The translations under genes were made by a program, and so were the position numbers. The notes beneath the pieces are model-generated. The model did no database searches. It had not been told where the DNA came from and saw only the letters and a program-made list of their open reading frames with translations. From Hyphomicrobiales bacterium (GTDB lineage Bacteria; Pseudomonadota; Alphaproteobacteria; Rhizobiales; Rhizobiaceae): a DNA stretch of 64,000 nt. Shown here in pieces: positions 61,588-64,000 of the stretch; the first letter of the stretch is position 1, and the number at the start of each line of letters is the position of its first letter. The stretch is from positions 604,207-668,206 of the forward strand of contig UEHQ01000002.1 of NCBI GenBank assembly GCA_900489925.1. Direction: 5' to 3'.

Positions 61588-62505
61588 ATGATCCCAGATT
61601 TTCTCGTCACCCATTCCGGTGGCTTCCATGCCGATGAACTGTTGTCCAGCGTCATCCTCACCCGGCTTTTCCCGCAGGCACGGCTGGTGCGCAGCAGGGC
61701 GCCGGAGTGGATCACGGCAGCCCCCGACCGCATCATCTACGACGTCGGCGGCGCGTATGACGCTGCCGCACAGATATTCGATCATCATCAGCGCGGCGCG
61801 CCGCTACGCGAGGACGGCCAGCCGTACAGCTCGTTCGGATTGATCTGGAAGCACTATGGCCGTGACTATCTGGCCGCCTCCAACCTTCCGGAAGCGGATA
61901 TCGAGGCGGTCCATGCCGGCTTCGATGCCGGTTTCGTGCTCCCGATCGATCTGGTGGACAATGGGGCGCTGAGCCCGTCCGGCCCGCTGGCGGCGCTGAC
62001 GCTGCCGGCCTTGCTGGAGACGTTGAAGCCCGCATTCGACGAGACCGATCCGGACGCCGACGACCGCGCCTTCCACGCCGCGCTTGCGGTTGCCCGCAGC
62101 TTCGTCGAGGCGAGTATCGGCAAACGCGCCGCAAAGCTGCGTGCCGAAGCGCTTGTGCTCCGTGCTATCGAGGAAACGGGCGAAGGCCGCGTTCTCGAGT
62201 TGCCGATGGGAATGCCCTTCCGGCCTGCCATCGTGAAGGCAGGCGCCGATCACCTGCTGTTTGTCGTCCATCCCCGCGACAAGGATTGGTGCCTGACCGG
62301 TATCCGCCGTGGCGACGAAGGGTTCGAGTTGCGGGCAGATTTGCCCGCCGCCTGGGCCGGTTTGACCAATGGGGATCTGGAAGCGGTTTGCGGCGTCGCG
62401 GGTGCGAGCTTCTGCCACAACGGCCGCTTCATCGCTGCCGCCAAGACCCGCGAGGCTGCGCTTGCCATGGCCGAGTTGGCGGTCACGGAGGCTACCGCCG
62501 CCTAG
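61588..62505 (+). CDS. MYG1-family DHH protein (UPF0160)
   Basis: A 305-residue MYG1/UPF0160 protein: VTHSGGFHADELLSSVILTR (first DHH motif), IIYDVGGAYDAAAQIFDHHQ (second, with the H-H pair) and VLPIDLVDNGALS. Eukaryotic MYG1 is a 3'-5' RNA exonuclease; bacterial relatives share the DHH catalytic core, but their role is not worked out. The ATG at 61588 begins directly at the conserved sequence; longer frames run over the divergent rsgA promoter. Cytoplasmic. Confidence 0.92.
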   Translation: MIPDFLVTHSGGFHADELLSSVILTRLFPQARLVRSRAPEWITAAPDRIIYDVGGAYDAAAQIFDHHQRGAPLREDGQPYSSFGLIWKHYGRDYLAASNLPEADIEAVHAGFDAGFVLPIDLVDNGALSPSGPLAALTLPALLETLKPAFDETDPDADDRAFHAALAVARSFVEASIGKRAAKLRAEALVLRAIEETGEGRVLELPMGMPFRPAIVKAGADHLLFVVHPRDKDWCLTGIRRGDEGFELRADLPAAWAGLTNGDLEAVCGVAGASFCHNGRFIAAAKTREAALAMAELAVTEATAA

Positions 62506-62587
62506 GCCCATCGAACGCAAGAAACGGGTTGAATTCGAAACGCGGGCGTAGGATTCTTGGGGACGGTCGAACGTGGAGACCAGTCTC

Positions 62588-63151
62588 ATGGCCCAGATGG
62601 CACACCAGTATCTCATCTTCGAAACCGCTGCCGGCTTCTGCGGCATTGCGTGGAACGATGTCGGGATCACGCGCTTTCAATTGCCCACCAAGGCAGCGGA
62701 CGCGACCGAGCGGCTGCTGTTGCGCCGCATCCCGGGCGCTGAGAGCGGCAACCCGCCGCCCTATGTTGCCGACGCGATCCTCAACGTGAAACGCTATTTT
62801 GACGGCGAGGAGACCGATTTCACCGGGATTACGCTCGATCTTGAAGAGCAGGACGCGTTTTTCAGGCGGATCTACGACGCCGCCCGTAAGATCGGATGGG
62901 GCCACACCACCACCTACGGAGCGCTCGCGAAGGAGCTCGGCGCCGGCCCGGAAGCGGCGCGTGATGTCGGGCAGGCGATGGCGAAAAATCCGGTCGCGCT
63001 GATCATTCCCTGCCATCGCGTGTTGGCAGCTGGCGGCAAGATCGGCGGCTTTTCCGCTCCGGGCGGATCGACGTCCAAGGCGCGGATGCTGGAACTCGAA
63101 GGCGTTCACCTCGCGCCGCCGGCACCTGCACAGCAATCCCTTGATTTCTGA
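62588..63151 (+). CDS. ogt: methylated-DNA--protein-cysteine methyltransferase
   Basis: A 187-residue MGMT/Ogt-like protein. The active site is IIPCHRVLAAGGKIGGFSAP with the acceptor Cys, preceded by TTTYGALAKELGAGPEAARDV (helix-turn-helix region with the Arg finger). It repairs O6-alkylguanine by suicide transfer. The N-terminal domain is of the Ogt type; no AdaA domain is present. ATG at 62588 has GTGGAG 9 bases upstream. It is convergent with the winged-helix gene, 7 bases apart. Confidence 0.92.
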   Translation: MAQMAHQYLIFETAAGFCGIAWNDVGITRFQLPTKAADATERLLLRRIPGAESGNPPPYVADAILNVKRYFDGEETDFTGITLDLEEQDAFFRRIYDAARKIGWGHTTTYGALAKELGAGPEAARDVGQAMAKNPVALIIPCHRVLAAGGKIGGFSAPGGSTSKARMLELEGVHLAPPAPAQQSLDF

Positions 63152-63158
63152 TCGGTCG

Positions 63159-63680
63159 TCAGAGGCTTGCCGCTCCGCGCGCAGCCTGGTCATACTGACC
63201 TGAGAGGACGCGCATGAGTGCTGCAAGCCGGCTAATATCCGCTTCGTCAAGATGCAGTGTCCTAGCGTCGGCGATGAGCAACGCTTCGCGCATCTCGCCA
63301 TAACGGCGGCAAGCCGCCGCGCCCTTTTCCGTGACCTTCAGGGTCTTTTCCTTGCCACGCCGGCCGGTCATGATCAGCCCGTTGCCCTGCAGCTTCTTGG
63401 CCGCGTAGGTGACGATGTGAGTGTCCTCGATGTTGAGCATCACGCAGAGGTCCGAGAGCGATTTTTCACGCTGGCGATGGTTGGTCGCATGCAGGATGAG
63501 CACCTCCATATGACCAAGCCCCGGATAGCCAGCGGCCGTCATGCATCGAACAATCCAGCTGTGAAAGGCATTGCCCATCACCGTCAGCGCGAATTCGAGT
63601 TCGGACAATGCCGGCATTGCACCTTCGGCAAGGTGCGACGACGAAACGATCGGGCCGATTGAAAGCTGTGGTTCCTTCAT
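63159..63680 (-). CDS. winged-helix (MarR-type) regulator
   Basis: A 173-residue regulator with a MarR-like fold: GLGHMEVLILHATNHRQREK, LSDLCVMLNIEDTHIVTYAA (recognition region), LQGNGLIMTGRRGKEKTLKV. It resembles the regulators found beside hydantoinase/oxoprolinase genes. I take ATG at 63680, with GAAGGA 4 bases ahead; a GTG four codons upstream is an alternative. It is divergent from the oxoprolinase gene with about 100 bases in between, containing the inverted repeat GACATA...TATGTC (63716-63747). Confidence 0.82.
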   Translation of the reverse strand: MKEPQLSIGPIVSSSHLAEGAMPALSELEFALTVMGNAFHSWIVRCMTAAGYPGLGHMEVLILHATNHRQREKSLSDLCVMLNIEDTHIVTYAAKKLQGNGLIMTGRRGKEKTLKVTEKGAAACRRYGEMREALLIADARTLHLDEADISRLAALMRVLSGQYDQAARGAASL

Positions 63681-63781
63681 GACATCCTTCACTGACAGAA
63701 TATCGATAATTTATTGACATAATGACCGCAAAAGTCGCCTATGTCATCCGAGCGTGGGATTTTAAAAGCAGGATGGTTGAG

Positions 63782-64000
63782 ATGAGCGGCAAGTGGGACT
63801 TCTGGATCGATCGCGGCGGAACCTTCACGGATGTCATCGGCCGCGCCCCGGATGGGGAACTGCATCCGGTCAAGCTGCTGTCTGAAAACCCTGAGGTCTA
63901 CCGGGACGCGGCAATCCAGGGCATTCGCACGCTCATGGGGCTCCAGACCGGCGAACCAATCCCCGCCGGCCGCATCGGCGACGTCAAGATGGGCACCACG
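63782..64000 (+). CDS. hydantoinase A/5-oxoprolinase, N-terminal part
   Basis: 73 codons are visible: [20 protein letters not shown] opens the ASKHA-type phosphate-binding loop of HyuA/5-oxoprolinase, and the frame is open to the window end. Full-length 5-oxoprolinases (about 1,200 residues) open 5-oxo-L-proline to glutamate with ATP; separate HyuA proteins are about 690 residues. The fragment cannot tell them apart. A second in-frame ATG at 63773 is possible; 63782 has an AGGA sequence at usable distance. A winged-helix regulator is divergent from it. Confidence 0.88.
   Translation, partial: MSGKWDFWIDRGGTFTDVIGRAPDGELHPVKLLSENPEVYRDAAIQGIRTLMGLQTGEPIPAGRIGDVKMGTT

Overview
The window is a gene-dense, high-G+C chromosomal segment from an alphaproteobacterium, almost certainly a member of the Rhizobiaceae (Rhizobium/Agrobacterium/Neorhizobium/Ensifer range; I cannot decide the genus). 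Pointers are the rpmI-rplT / pheS-pheT block, a MarR gene beside polA with an sRNA-like locus between them, an mbfA iron exporter behind an Irr-type palindrome, a phnCDEE-phnMN block, and sites matching the CtrA pattern TTAA-N7-TTAA. I see no rRNA, tRNA, CRISPR array, insertion sequence or prophage. Both edge genes are cut: the tail of a 2'-5' RNA ligase-like protein on the left and the start of a hydantoinase/5-oxoprolinase on the right.

Layout. 1-5 kb: AstE/AspA-like hydrolase, Spx/ArsC-like reductase, YbaK deacylase, M29 aminopeptidase, then a divergent EamA exporter/MarR pair sharing an 18-bp palindrome. 5-11.4 kb: quinone reductase and xseA, a small protein resembling the head-spike base of the Rhodobacter gene transfer agent, and a surface-glycosylation set (GT-C-like membrane protein divergent from GT2 + GtrA). 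11.4-15.5 kb: Gfo/Idh/MocA oxidoreductase, aldo/keto reductase, GNAT, an M15-like protein and small hypotheticals. 15.5-20.7 kb: translation block pheT, pheS, an atypical kinase-like gene, rplT, rpmI, all on the minus strand, with an internal terminator separating rpmI-rplT from the rest. 20.9-24.2 kb: an operon of two secreted Gly/Ser/Asp/His-rich proteins followed by an OmpR-type regulator and a PhoQ-type kinase. 24.4-31 kb: infC (apparently with an AUU start), hydrolase, BTLCP protease, mbfA, XRE regulator, class III cyclase with TPRs. 30.8-36.6 kb: dnaJ, dnaK and a class A penicillin-binding protein. 36.8-43.4 kb: two secreted Arg/Pro-rich proteins, M20 peptidase, MHYT-GGDEF-EAL protein, MarR. 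43.4-51.6 kb: sRNA candidate, polA, an FtsK-type translocase without membrane segments, a gene-poor stretch, and a TetA-like MFS pump. 51.6-59 kb: GrpB-like gene and the phosphonate block phnC-phnD-phnE-phnE-DUF1045-phnM-phnN. 59-64 kb: small hypotheticals, rsgA, a MYG1-type DHH protein, a methylguanine methyltransferase, and a winged-helix regulator divergent from the oxoprolinase.

Most of the window is housekeeping. The most unusual signals are regulatory or compositional: a candidate small RNA at about 38.87-38.95 kb with a perfect TTAAC-N6-TTAAC site at the -35 distance and two rho-independent terminators but no ORF; the secreted-protein/two-component operon; the orphan spike-base-like gene; the AUU start and 21-bp tail duplication of infC; and a terminator-like attenuator between phnD and phnE. 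All family assignments come from reading the translations; no database search was run.
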